From: Pisaster brevispinus
Taxonomy: Eukaryota > Echinodermata > Asteroidea > Forcipulatida > Asteriidae
Reading direction: 5' to 3'
Length of the DNA: 64,000 nt
Assembly (NCBI GenBank): GCA_023634235.1
Contig: JAMKCF010000008.1
Span: forward strand, 7,400,676-7,464,675
Below the pieces are notes generated by a model. That model had not been told where the DNA came from and ran no database searches. It saw only the letters and a list, made by a program, of their open reading frames with translations. Of this stretch, positions 25,095 through 37,663 are shown piece after piece; positions within the stretch are counted from its first letter, which is position 1, and each line of letters starts with the position of its first letter. The position numbers and the translations under genes were made by a program.

Positions 25095-25868
25095 GTAGGT
25101 CAAACAGTGCCGAAAGCAGGCCGTATCTGAATTCAACGTTTCTCTGCATCTTCTCATCTTTAAAACTTTGATTCTGTATTCCGCTTCTAATGCTTATTCC
25201 AATCCTAATGCTTTTCTCCCTTAAAGGGGCAAGGTACTTTTTCCTTGGTCAGGGGCACCTCCTTGAGGAAAATATAAATTTCTATCGAAAAAATTCTCCA
25301 AGGAGATTAGGACCATAACCAGAGGCCAAATGGTTCCTTATCTCCCCGATACGCACATTATATCAAACTTGAATACATTCTCTTATTGTTATGTTAGGTA
25401 AGAGGTTCTCAGTCCGCAGAAAATCCTAAAATGTGGACTTGAGTCACACTTTGTATTTCACTTGAAGTCTTTATTTTAAGCAAGTGAAATGGGGAAGGCA
25501 GTGGGCAATCAAATTCCCGATGAGTTGGCAAGCTCAACATATCACGTGACAGATCTTGAAATTTGTCAAATACCTTCTTCTTTTTTTTAAGTGACTTAGA
25601 TTTGGCAGTGTTTGAATATTAATTTGTATCAAAAATGTCAAAATGCATTCCATGATGCCCCAGATCAAAATGTCACCTGACATATTTGTTTGTCTGAGCA
25701 ACGATAATTTTCACCGTCAAGTTTGTCAAATAAACACACCTTCTAGACCAACCTGTGAGCATTTAAAAAAAATAAGATCACATTTTAGTAAAAGCAACGT
25801 AAAACAGCAGGACTTGGATAAAGCACTGAGTACACAATGATTCGGTGTAGTGTAAAAAAAAACACCAG

Positions 25869-26254
25869 CAGTGCTCAAGTGTTACACTGGACCTCCAGCC
25901 CGAGGCCACTGATTTTAGTGTCGGGCCAGTAAACTCATGACCGGACGAGTCCGTGGTCTTGTGTTTGTCAACTGAACAACAATACTGTGTGACGTCCTAA
26001 CAAAAACAAATGACGTTCAAATATTGACATTGGGTCTGATAAATTACCTTTCAATTCTATGAGTAATCAAGTATACTTTAAATATAATACAGACAAATGA
26101 GATCAATCTTCTCTGACATGTCTTAGTGCTTGTTTATGTGTCAATAAGGGTTTTTTTTCTCATTTTGAATCTGGTCTTGTAATAAAAAATATTTTGCAAG
26201 TTGAGCTACAAGCCCTGCTGTCTTGTGGATTTTTCCCCAGAAATTTGAGCACTG
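25869..26254. repeat. MITE family M3, copy 3 (reverse)
   Basis: CAGTGCTCAAG at the left and TTTGAGCACTG at the right are inverted. Inside, in reverse, are the M3 blocks GTGTCGGGCCAGTAAACTCATG, AAGTATACTTTAAATA and GAGCTACAAGCCCTG. It is slightly shorter (386 bp) than the two 409-bp copies. Confidence 0.7.
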
Positions 26255-27451
26255 ACCAACAAAATAATAACATTCTTTATCCCTGATGCAACGATTACAT
26301 CTACTATGTATTTAGTGACATGTTTTTTTTAAGGGACTTTGTCCACCTTTATGTATTTAGTTCTGGTGTGGCAATCAAATATTGTTGATGAATTGGGGGG
26401 GGGCCTTCAATTGCTATTTCCCAAACTTTGGCAGAATTTCAGACGGAGCAATTTTTCAGGATGTTCACTTTTTATGAACTTTTAAAACAGTGAGCCTTTA
26501 GATTGCAACTAATCTCTTTTCAGTTTATTTTTATTTGTACGTAATTACAAACTCAGTACTTTTTCTTCAAGGCACCTGGACCGAGCTGTCCGTCTTTATA
26601 TCGTTGACAGCGTCCTCAAAGCTTAGGAAAGGATAACAATTACGTGCTCTCCTCCTCCGTTGGTTACTCACGTCGTCGGACGAGCAGTTCGTCCCCCCCT
26701 GAGGTTACGGGGGGAGGGGGGGGAGGGACGGTTTTTCAGAAATTGGATTTTGAGTGGCAGAAGAGGCATGGGTATAGATCGGAGTTGATTAAATCCATGA
26801 TGCGATAATCGTTCATGTATCGTGCCTTCCTGATTTTGCATAAGTGGACATTTCGGGGCTGTAATAGTCTGCGCTGTTTTCATGGGCACGGCAGCTTTTT
26901 ATACCATTCTCACGGCCACAATTAGCGGGGGGGAAAAAAATGTAAATACAAAATTAAAACTGCTCAGGGAGTTTGAGCGCCGTCTGAGATGGGCAATGTT
27001 GATTTTGCTTTTGTCGGTACGTTTTCATAAGTGATTTTTATTTCAAGGCTCTGCATTGCATCTCCAGAGATGAGAAAATTTCAGACATTTACACGAGTTC
27101 AGGCCTTTTTGTGGTGAGCAAAAAATTGCTGTTGTTTTCTTCCGATAATTAAGGAAACCTGCTCTTTGTGCTTCTCTGGGACGGAGGACGTTGTTCACAA
27201 AAGCTCCTTGAACAGTTGACATTTATAAATCCATTAATAAAGGGGTTGCTAAAAGGTAGAAATGCCATCCATTCAATATACCTCCCGAAATTTGGGTCCT
27301 AATTTCATCAGACCTTTTTACCAGAATTGCCAAGCAGCATATATTTATCTAAGAGTTTTGCTAACTTGCTAGATTAGATTAGAAAGAGGAATTATGCAAT
27401 CACTGCAAAAATACATCCAACAAACTTTATTTGAATATTGATTTTGTTTGA

Positions 27452-27600
27452 CCCATACACCGTTGTGCGTTAAGCACTGTATACTCAGTACTTTCCCAAG
27501 TGCTTTGATAAAAAACCACAGGCATATTACTCGGGCGAATTCGAACTCATGACCGTTGCCATTCTAGAGCAGATGTCTTACCACTATACCACCAAGGTTG
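27452..27600 (-). repeat. SINE-A: tRNA-derived short repeat, copy 2 (reverse)
   Basis: On the minus strand the head is TTGGTGGTATAGTGGTAAGAC, with B box GAGTTCGAATTC. The tail TGCCTGTGGTTTTTTATC ... GTACTGAGTATACAGTGC matches the copy at 208-361 feature by feature. Confidence 0.7.
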
Positions 27601-29194
27601 TCCAGTAGCTACAGGCAGTTTAAATCCTTTTTTAATTTTTTTTTATTTTTAGCAGCGGGTTCTGGAAGTTTTACGGGTTTATTTTATAGTCTTTTTTTTT
27701 TTAATGCCATCTTAGCTGATACCATAAATGAAATTAATTATACCAAGAGATCTCTGAGATTGTAAGCTTGAATTTCTGGGGTGAAAAATGAAGAAGAAGA
27801 AAAAAAACCACACAAAATGCCAGAACTGCAGATGGCTTTTGAGGAGTTCAATTAACATAATCATTCAGTGTATGTACAAGTACTGTTGCAAATGCATAAA
27901 CAGGGAATAACTTAACCAGTACGCAAAGCCCATCTTGAAAAAAACAAACAAGATAATCTGCTTGTGACAAGACTGATGTCACGAATGCATAAAAACCCAC
28001 TCCGAGAAAGTCAAGAACATCACACGCTTGTACCCCTTCAGAGGAACTATTGCCACCCGGGCCATGTTTTTAAATAATCACTCTCATTGTCAAGTCAGGT
28101 ACATAGTTTTTTTTTTTTAAACTAACCAGCAACGGAGGTCATGATTGTGCCCATCCTCTGTTTGTCTTTGGCTTAAATGTCAGTCCAAATTAGCGCGGTA
28201 CATTTGGATAGAGCTCACAGCCAAAACAAACTGTCGTTTGTTATCGCTGTGTCACGTTCCGTCGGTAGGTCTCACGTTTAAGGTTATTGCCCTACTCTTG
28301 TAATGACATCACATGTCATCTGCCCTTCCCTCGGTCGGAGAGAAAAAGGCCCCCCCCCCCCTCTGTCAAGCCCTTGACAAGGTCACATGCATGTTTTTAC
28401 CCCATTGCCATGGTTACTGATGTATTCATCTCCACCTGAGTGCGTATCATGTAGTTCGGCCGTCTGCATCAACCCATGGTTTTTGTAGCGCCGTGTGGTG
28501 TCGTTGGAACATGTCTTCCTGTGGTGATGTGCTGAAAAGTCTGGAGCATATTTTTTTATGCAGCCATCTTATCGTCGTGGCAACCGGTCTGATTTGCATC
28601 CCGAGAGGAAGAGGAAAGAGAGAAAAAATCTGTGTGTTGCACAAATGCCATGGGGCACTGGACTCCATCTGCGCAGCTAAAAAGCACGGTGATCTTTAGC
28701 CAACACGCTTTGACATTTTCACAAGAGGCTGGTCATGTGTACTCAGCCATGTTGGAATCTTCACTCTCTTTCTGTTTCTTTTCCTTTTTTTTCTCTCTCC
28801 TTTTTTGTGTTTATTATTAATTTTTTTTTTTGGGGTATGTGTCATTTCATAGCTCTGTGTGTCGATATTATACATAATGTATAAGGACGTGGACTCATGT
28901 AGACATTGCCCAATTACAAGGCTGTGCTGGCAGGTAATGGATTCCCCTTCACTGCTCGGGTGTTTTCTCTAGATGGGTGCCCCGCTGTGGTCATGCATTA
29001 CGAGCCGGCTCAGATTATGTATGGGAAAATACCTTCATCCTACTGTGGGGTGCCCCTCTTTGTCTGGCTCCCTGCCTACACACAGACCAATAATAGCTCT
29101 AACTATCACCCCCATGGAGGGGGGGGGGGGGCCGCTGGCTAATTTTCCCTTTCCAGCCTCGATTTGGTTACAGATGAAAAAAAAAATGAAAAAA

Positions 29195-29500
29195 AAAAAT
29201 AATAATAATAATAATAATACAAATTTATATAGCGCCAAATCCATTTACAATAAAATGCTCCTAGGCGCTTGATAATAAAGGTTAAAAATACTTTTAAAAT
29301 AGTTAAACCACTTTAAAAATAGGATAAGGCAAATAACCACCTAATAACACAATATATAAACTACAATCCCAACTGACTATAAAAGAAGCAATGAACAGAT
29401 AAACAAAGCATAGTAAAACAGAAATTACCGAATACATGTAACTGAATTACCAAATTTAAACCATGATTAAAACTAAGAAATAAACGCCAAGAGACTCATA
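29195..29500 (-). repeat. SINE/LINE 3' tail with (TTA)n, reverse
   Basis: A run of six AAT units is followed by TTTATATAGCGCCAAATCC and CTAGGCGCTTGATAATAAAG. In reverse this is a GCGC-type 3' end with a TTA microsatellite, as in SINE-C. The AT-rich sequence to about 29500 may belong to the same insertion; its far boundary is unclear. Confidence 0.5.
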
Positions 29501-30627
29501 GAAAGAAAAAAAACATGGATGCCATGATTGAGATCTTCATCCATCCTGTGATACTGGAAACATTTGATTATTCAAACTGCTATGCAGACGTATCACCAGT
29601 TGGCTTCTACATTCAGTTCAGTGATAACCCCCAAATGATTTGTTGTGGTAAAAACATGAAGCCGAACTCCTAGCCTTGCCCCTATAGATAGAGAAGCAAC
29701 TGTTTTCTATGAATTGCAGAGCCACGAATCTGTGAGTCCACTTCAACGATCCAAGGACATCATTATTTTTGTTTGTTTCATCTGTATGTTACAAGTGCTG
29801 TTTGGGGGTTTGTCTTTACGTCATCTATTTTCATGCAATATCCTCCTCACTGATTCGATAGTTTTCTATTCCGCTTACTGAATGCATCTCAGCACTGTTT
29901 ACACAAAAAAAAGTCAGGGGGGGGGCTGATGAGGGTGTTTTATGTCTTTCCTTAAACATGCAGCGATTTACTGTCAAATCAAGGCGTTTTCTTGTTACCT
30001 TGTTTTTGGAGAGTATGTGATGTAAACAGGATGAAGGATTCATCGTCACAATCAAACACACGGCTGACATCAAATGAATTGCATTGTGCACCATTGTGAT
30101 GCCGCGAACCTGACGTCTGCAGTTACAGACCAAATAGAATTGCTCAGGGGTCAGAGTATTTTTAGAAACCCGCTCGCTTTGATAGATGAATGGGCACAAT
30201 CGTCATTGCCAATCCCTCCGTGCGGTGATTATGGATAGAGCATGCCATGTTTTACTGCATAATTCAGTGCAGTACATTATCTCTACCATGAGTGGGATGA
30301 TGGGGGCTGGGAGGGGGGAGGGTGAGGCCTAGAACTTCCAACTACTTAAGGGCATTTTACAGGATTGGTAGAGCTGACAAAATAGTCACAGACAGTGTTC
30401 ATGTTTTGTGTGATCAACCATATGAAATAACAAACCTGTAAAAATTTGGGCTTGTGGGATTCAGGAGAAAATAGTGAAAAACCATACACAATTTTCAGCA
30501 TATTAAACACATTGTCCATAATTTAAGTTGTAACAACTGAAATCAGCTGTTGCATTTTTTAGGTTTTCAGATACAGTTCTCTCGAATATGACTTCATTTC
30601 AGAAGGGAAATATTAGACAGAGTTGCC

Positions 30628-30767
30628 CAAGTTGGCGACTTTGACTGCAGCTATGGCTTGATCACCATCGAGTGTTAAAGTATAGGATGACCTTAGCTAC
30701 ACCCCTAACAACAGTCAGAGCTGTAGTCGTAGCCGTAGCCGTAGTGGCAAACTCATATACAGCCTAG
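30628..30767. repeat. Foldback element, GGCGGCTA family, copy 4 (diverged)
   Basis: GTTGGCGACTTTGACTGCAG at the left pairs imperfectly with GTAGCCGTAGTGGCAAACTC at the right. The centre GTTAAAGTATAGGATGACC is the reverse of TATACTTCA in copies 2 and 3. Confidence 0.55.
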
Positions 30768-31386
30768 CATTACACGAAGACCCCAACATCACTGTTGCCT
30801 GTTTGAGTTGCAGCAATTAAAAACATGCACAAAAATTGCACACACAAAAACACTACCCCAAACCAAAAAGTACGCACAATCCCTGGCTTAGTGGCTGTAA
30901 ACCGTTTCTCATTGTTTATCACTCAAACAAAAACCTCATACAAGTCAGTTCAAGTATGATGTGATTCTTAAAAACTGAAGGACGGGGGGGAGAAAGAATT
31001 ACTCTTTCAAAACTCCAATGATGTAAATAAACCTTTGTGCGGTCGTGGGTAATTTCAGACTTGTTTAATCTGTGATCGCCAGGGCAACGGATGAAAAAAA
31101 AAACAGTCCAGTACAAAGGAAGCATTGCATTAATGCGAAGCGAGGCTTCATTGTGATCTTGTGTGTTGGGTTGATACCCGCGCTGGAACATTTTGCCATT
31201 CAGTGTGATGTGTAATTGTTGAGGTGATCGTTGCGATGTATTGTGGAGTTCCTACAAGATCAATTGTAATGCAGGCAGTGTGAGGTTGCACAGTGCCGTA
31301 GCGCTGTTTAATAATCTTCGCCAAACATATCGTGGTGCTGGTTTTGAGCTTCATCTCTCGATGAATCTCATGAACTGCTGCCTTCC

Positions 31387-31556
31387 CAGGCCTGGATTTA
31401 CACAGAGGCCACAGAGGCCATGTCCTCCACCATTGCCCTGGTCTTTGCCTTGGTGCTCCTTCAAAAGTTTCCTATAGACCTTTAGATTTTCCAAGAGAAA
31501 TGCCCTTTGCAAAATGAAAATGGCCTTGCCCTCTCAAAGATGAAAATCCAGGCCTT
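31387..31556 (-). repeat. MITE family M2, clear copy (reverse)
   Basis: CAGGCCTGGATTTAC and GAAAATCCAGGCCTT are inverted ends about 170 bp apart. The interior carries GGTCTTTGCCTTGGTGCTCC and TTGCCCTCTCAAAG, the reverse complement of blocks in the copy at 20330. Confidence 0.7.
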
Positions 31557-32414
31557 CTTCTTAAAATCTTCTCTTAAAATTGTGGAAATTAAATGAGGGC
31601 TGCCTAGATCCTTCCTCTTAACCTGGGCAGAAATACTACTGTTAAAATTTATTTTGTTTTAATTAAGTTAAATAGAGTTTATTTCCTTTGAAACGAAGGT
31701 GGGAAACAACATAAGAAAAGAAAGAAGAAAAATCCCCAATGATTATTTGCTTGCGAAAGATTTTCCAGTTTACCTTTTACATATATTTTGTTTTTCTTTT
31801 TGAAACAAACCAGGGTTTCCTCCTGAAGATTTTTTCAGAAGATATGGAGAAAGCTGGAAAACAAGGCCCCGCAAGTACAACACAATACGAGGTGGAAATA
31901 TGCATGCATCTAGCGTAAATGTATCATTCGACCTCGGAGAGAACACAAGCCAAATCACTCTTGTAGTGTACTGTAGGATGTTATTCATTCATCAGGATAA
32001 TGAGAGGAGTGATTGATTTTAGTTTTAGGCCCCTTTCGCTGGTGCACACAATGCTTCCGGCAGGATGGAAATTACCACCTTTATGGTCCAGTAATCCACC
32101 CTTTCATTTTCTTTTTCTCCGAATTGACGATCCTTTTGTCCTCACTACTTTAAGTCTGATTGGTTCTTAGCCACCCCATTGTTTGTAAATGAATAACTTT
32201 GATTGGCTGTAATTTTCCCGCTTTTTGTCTGGATGCCTATCCCATAATTCTTTGCTCCTCTTTTTGCTATAAATGAATATGTTTTTGTTTGTGCTTAAAC
32301 TAATGCCTCTGACGAAGGTCCGGCTTGGATCGACATGTAAGGCCATCTCTCCTACTAGTTTTATGAATTTAATGTACTGTATACTCCGTGCTTGCTGAGT
32401 TCTGCCGTAACAAA

Positions 32415-32437
32415 AAACACACACACACACACACAAA
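32415..32437 (+). repeat. (CA)n microsatellite
   Basis: A pure CA dinucleotide run of about 20 bp follows a short A run. Confidence 0.9.
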
Positions 32438-34184
32438 ATGACTTCCTAACATTGTATTGAAGCGGGCATATGGGGCCTTGTGTGATGATATCATTTCAAG
32501 ATGCGAGATGAATCCACAAGCGAAGAATGTCTGTTTATACAATAAGATAGCTGTTTATTTGACGCAGGCTTCACATTTGTTGATGATGGAGCCTTTGGAC
32601 AAGCCCATTACAAATGTAATTACATGTACACCGCGTATTTACGTCTGTCTGGCTCCCCGTCCGACCCCAAGGGCCGTACATTATATTTATATAGATTATC
32701 AATAGAAAGATTGGTTCCGATGGTATGTGTGGAATGCAGGCATGATGTCCACTGCTGGATGATATTTCTGGACCCAATAACCTACCCCGGTGTTACGAGT
32801 AATGAAGATGGGACTGGTGTACAGAGCATTCAGCATAATACTGCTCCTGAATGGGAAAGTGGACTAAGAATTCGGCCAGGGTTACGTTTAAAAATGAGGG
32901 GCCTTCAGCTGGATCTGCAGTCACTTTTCCGCCATGACAGCGGACCCCGCACCTAACGCCATCATCTTCCTGCGGGGAGTAATCAAACAAATTTCCCGAA
33001 GAGGTCCAATTTGGCTCTGGGAATTTCTTCCAAAGTCTGATGTGCTCTCTCTAAATTAGATGAGTGTATTACAGAAAAAAAAATCACCTTTGTTACCTAC
33101 AAATACAGGGCTGAGGAGATGAGTTTATGGTGAGATGAGGAAATAAAAGAGTTTTACAATCTGCCTTTAATTAAAAGCTGTAAGTAAACCAGACATTTCA
33201 TGATGAGGTTAAGATTTCAGAGTTGGGAATCTGTTCATAAGACAGCTAGTAACTCTGTCAAAATTGAAATCCATTCTAAGCTCTGTCTGATTATCAAGAC
33301 CAAGGCACAAATTTCTAGTCGGGAACAAACATCTGTAAAAACACTTTCTCTTGAGATATAGTTGGATATGACTTAAAATTCAACTCTTACAAATAATTAT
33401 ATTGAAGATGCCATCAACCGGTTATGACCTAAGGGTTTCTGCAGATCCTCAAAAGTATTGCAAAGTCTTAAATTGAACTATCCAAATTTAATGCCTTAAA
33501 AAGCATGACAAATTATTAGATTCAGTTATTTGACATCTTAAATAATTGGATGAAGCCTGTAATGAATTTCCTACCAGCTTGAAGAGAACCAAATAACGCT
33601 GCGGGTAAGAAAAAGTATCAACATGTGAGCAGTTGTAACTGTTTCTACCCTGCTTTATTCACACTTACTTTTGGTCTGATATTTTGCTAAGTGTAGCATT
33701 AAAAGGGTCTGAAAAAAGTCTTAAATTCAACTTTTTAAAGTGTGCAGATATCCTGGACCTAAAACAGAATGGTTTCAAGTCGCTGGGAACTGGTTTCCTC
33801 AGAACAAGAATCAGTTCTGAGTGGAATTCTCTATCATTGAAATCTTTTTGTGTCAGTCTTGCTGTGTCTTCCTATCTTGAGGTTGTTGGTTTGAGTTTCT
33901 TAACATGAGAAAGTGGGAAAATGGTCAACTCAAGGCCTTACTCGTAGTGACCCTTGATTTTGAATACTGCAGTTGATCACGCCACTAAGGGGGGTGGGGT
34001 TTAGGTATAAGGTGAAATGAGAACACAAAGGAGACAGTACACTTGTCAAAAGCTCCACAACAAAATATTACCAATTATAAATCAAACTTTTGCTGTCTTT
34101 TTCCTTTTTTCTTATTTCAACTGGAGAATCCCCTTTTTAAAAACGGTATAAAATTAAATGGGCAAAATTTTTCAACTTCTCTTT

Positions 34185-34640
34185 TAAGGTAGGGTCATGC
34201 ATATTTTTTGGGGGGTCAATGTAATGCTGATTTATAGGTAAAATATTAAAGAAAGATACATTAAAGTTCACGTGTGAAAATTTCAGCTAAATACAGTGAC
34301 CACTTTCGGAGAAAACGGGGGGGGGGGAATTTGTACGGTCTTTTTACAAGAACGTCGAATCCATCCACATTTAGCGAGGTGACAGCAGGAATCAACATCA
34401 TCTCTGGCTGCAGCAATTGCGAACGGACCCTCAGAAATCCAAGAAACGATTCATGCATGAATCGTTTCTCGGATTCAAATGTTTCGAGTGGAAAAAAACT
34501 ATCCAAACCATATTACTTTGAAGAGAATCCCTTCTCAAAGTAGTTTATACTGTCAACAGCTGCAGTGCTTCTCACCAAGTAAGATTTATGGCCATTAATT
34601 TTTTCGGAGTTTTTACCAATCTATGAATCGACCTTTGAAA
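34185..34640. repeat. MITE family M4, copy with perfect central palindrome
   Basis: The element resembles the copies at 6489 and 51026 (GTGAAAATTTCA near the left, GTTTTTACCAA near the right). Its centre at 34442-34469 is a perfect 28-bp palindrome: AGAAACGATTCATG followed by its exact reverse complement. The outer ends are eroded, so the limits are approximate. Confidence 0.6.
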
Positions 34641-34984
34641 CTGCCAGTTCTTCAAGGCAGACCTATAGTTACATGTAGATGATTATAATGTTACTTTTCC
34701 TTCCATGTAAATATGTAATTTAAAAATAATGTTTTTGTATGGGCCAGTTTTTTATCAGTTATATTTTAACTGCACACTACTGGAAAGATTGAGATTGATT
34801 GGTAAAATTCACTTTGATTACTGTTCGTACATGGCATGTCCGCTCATATGCAAATATGGTATTTAAAGCAGTGCGTGTTAAGCCTTGAGTGAAAGATGCC
34901 ACAATCTCCGCCACAAGAGGGGGCTATGTAAGTTTGCTACTGCCTGCTGCATGAAAGCATTAAATGTGACTCAACCATTCTAAG

Positions 34985-35215
34985 GCCCTTTGTTTTGAGC
35001 TGACTCTTAAGCCAGGGTTTCGGCCTGTATTTAAGGTGTTCGATTTTTCCAGAGGGAGGAAAAATGGTGGACCCGGAGAAAAAAACCACCGTGGCATAGG
35101 AGAGAACCAACACTCAACTCTACTCACAAATGGCCTCGGCCGGGAATTGAACCAGGGCCACATTGGGGGAGAGGCGAGCTCTTTAATACTCACAACACCA
35201 CCCGTGCCGCCCGAA
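34985..35215 (-). repeat. SINE-D: tRNA-derived repeat abutting a junctophilin splice site
   Basis: On the minus strand a tRNA-like head (GGCGGCACGGGTGGTGTTG, then GGTTCAATTCCCGGCC as a B box) is followed by TTGGTTCTCTCCTATGCC, GGTTTTTTTCTCCGGGTCC and TTTTCCTCCC. This order is familiar from tRNA-derived SINEs widespread in marine invertebrates. It ends about 55 bp before the acceptor at 35267-35268, so the branch point of the next exon lies at or beside its edge. Confidence 0.65.
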
Positions 35216-35268
35216 TGTTCGAGCAAATATACCAGTACTGTAATTCAAATTGTGTGGTCTTCTTTCAG

Positions 35269-35387
35269 GGCGTCTTATGCTAGGGAGAAGGCCGAGATGG
35301 CGGAGGAAGCAGCCGCAGAGTCTCGAGACGAGGGCATCAAGGCAAGGCAACGATCCAAAGAGCTCATCGCTTCCCTCCCACCAAGAG
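35269..35387 (+). CDS. JPH: Junctophilin exon: long alpha-helix
   Basis: The exon encodes ASYAREKAEMAEEAAAESRD and on to KARQRSKELIASLPPRG, an Ala/Glu/Lys-rich helix that continues from the previous exon's IARQKADLAISR. This is the family's helical segment after MORN VIII, which spans the gap between the two membranes. The acceptor TCTTTCAG/GG completes the split Arg codon, and the donor AGAG/GTAGGT leaves one base of the next Gly codon. The 119-bp length keeps the frame. An internal GAGGCC-type CpG content above the surrounding intron also fits coding sequence. Confidence 0.9.
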
Positions 35388-36339
35388 GTAGGTGTTCCCA
35401 AGTCCATATGCAATGATTTCCTCTGTACCGTGAGACTAAAGAACATTGCAACGTTTAGAGGTGAAAATGTAATAATCATTTCTCAAGATCTCAATTTTTC
35501 AGATTTTCTGTCTTCTTTTTGGTTTTCTTCATGTTTTTTGTTTTTTTGCGGGTTGTTATTTTTTGTTTCAGGGGTTTTATTGTTCATCAACTTTTTAATT
35601 AACATTGTTTACATGACACCTTTGTTAAATTAACCCCCATTTATGTTCAATTGAAATAATCACAACAACAAAATGTTCTCAAAATTTACTTTAAAAATTG
35701 TTTTCATATTTCATGTGTGCTTTTTAAACAGTAATAATTTTGACATATCTTACTCCAAATATCTCAAAACTGTTAGCGTTGGAAGTTACAGAGATCAGTT
35801 TTGAACCAGTAGCAAACATTGCTGACGGCTCATGTCGGTTCCCTGTATATCCAGTGATAAAAGTAGTTTTAAGTTTTATTTTACAAAAGGTACCAGACTA
35901 ATTCACCCTCCATTCTAGATTTGATGACATTGGTTGAATATATAGTGCGGCCGGACTGTGATAAATGTCTTTAAAAATTAAGTGCAAACTGTGCAGGTGT
36001 AATAATAGGTACAGTGGGCCAAGTTTTGAAAAGTTTCCCTTTTTTTTTAAAATGACTATTACAATGTGAGTAATTAACTCAAAGCATTGCGACTTCATTC
36101 AGGCATAATTTGCTAGCTTTAAAAGCACACGCAGCTGTTGTAGTATTAAGCATGAGTGGATGTTGCACACTTTCTGTTGAGCCTGTAGCCAAGTTTTCCT
36201 GAGGGTGGGGGTGCAGATTTAATTTTGATTCTTTTCAAGAGGGCAAGTTGATATGAAAATCATCAGTTTTGGGTGAGTTTTTTTTTCTTCTAAGTGCCTA
36301 CAAAACAGTGTTATTATATAGTCAAGTCTGAAGAGATGG

Positions 36340-36450
36340 CTTTTGGCATTGGCTATGGCCAGATTGCTGAAAAGATCTACTCTTCAACATTGACAGTGCA
36401 GCCAATGGCTGTTAGCTGTAGCGGAAGTCAATAGATTCGAACACGGCTTA
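36340..36450. repeat. Foldback element, GGCGGCTA family, copy 5 (partial)
   Basis: ATTGGCTATGGCCAGATTGC and GGCTGTTAGCTGTAGCGGAAG, then GATTCGAACACGGC, resemble the arms of copies 1-4, but the symmetry is poorer. Confidence 0.4.
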
Positions 36451-37535
36451 CCTAGAGCTGTGTACCTGGTGTATTGAGAAAGTTGCAACATGGAGGTACC
36501 GGTTTTCTTTGGTCACATCGTTGCTGGATGCCATTTTTGGTCCAAATGCAGTACATCCCAATGTGCAGTCTAGTCTTACACCCTGTGTGCACCTGCAGTT
36601 TTGGGGTTTCGAAAATGTCTTCTAATCGGAACTTGTTACAGCTCTCTCAAAACACAGTTCTGGGCTAACCTTTCCACTACTTGGTATACTTTTATCATGC
36701 CGTGGTGATGGTTAGGAGCCGCAAAACAATGCGCAAATCTTGGAAGATTCTCCTTGTCATAATTTTGAATGATTCGATTTGCGGTTTTGCATCAAAATGA
36801 TAGGCCTGATTTTACATGACATACGTTATGTACCCGTACACAAATTACAATAAAAGTTCAAATTCTTTGTCCTCTCAGCCTCGGATTAATACTCATGAAT
36901 TTGATCACTGAAGAGGAAACGAGATGGCCACAGCTGGATAAAGGTTTATAAATATTTAAAAGGGCGAAAGGAAAACACTTCTTAACAGTCAACGTTCCCT
37001 TTGGCTACAGGCTTGCCTTCTGTCAGACTAGTGTTCTTAGTGTTCATGTCTTTGTTTTGTAATCACTTGTCTCAGTGGTTGTTAGTTCCTTTTTTGTCTT
37101 TTAACGGGGGGCCCAGATTCGTGGAGATTGTAAGAAGACATAAAGTGCCCCTCAGCCAGAAGCCCTCTTAGTGCTTAGCGCAGCAGGCACGATATTTCAC
37201 AACGGTAACGGCGGCAATTGCCTCCATGCTCCTCGTCTTTGCCCTACATGTAAGGAGCCCTTTGAAATGTTCCCCTTTGGAACTTACCTTCTCCTCAAAG
37301 AGGCGTCATTTACCATGGAATAAATCTTAGTTTTTCTCCTCACAAGCTTGGAAGTATCCAAGCCTGCTGGGCTACTGCTTACTATTGAACAGGGGTTGCT
37401 AACTTTTGTGGCAGTCATTGGTAGCGAATTCATGATGCCAAACTCAAATTCTTCTCAATCCTAATTATTTGAATAAAATAATCTACATTTACACAAACTA
37501 CATGTATATATGCCTTCCTCACCATTTTGCATAAT

Positions 37536-37663
37536 GGTCCAGTTTCATGGCTTTGCTTGCCGTGGTATGCTGCGTATTACAGAGCCGCGTCAAGCACGTC
37601 ATTCTATGTAAGGATGTAAGCACAGAGTTCTGCGGTAAGCAGAGTCACGACATTGGGCCCTGG
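37536..37663. repeat. MITE family M1, short copy
   Basis: GGTCCAGTTTCATGGCTTTGC at the left is mirrored by GCAGAGTCACGACATTGGGCCC at the right. At 128 bp it is shorter than the 197-bp reference at 56212. Confidence 0.6.

Larger units (their letters stand above)
25095..35268 (+). other. Junctophilin intron between MORN exon and helix exon
   Basis: The intron starts GTAGGT and ends TCTTTCAG. It holds an M3 MITE (25869), a SINE-A (27452), a SINE tail (29197), a foldback element (30628), an M2 MITE (31387), an M4 MITE (34185) and a SINE-D within about 55 bp of the 3' splice site. The stretches 26540-27250, 28100-29150 and 31880-33000 look unique and less AT-rich. I see no exon in them, but they are candidates for conserved regulatory sequence. 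Confidence 0.8.
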
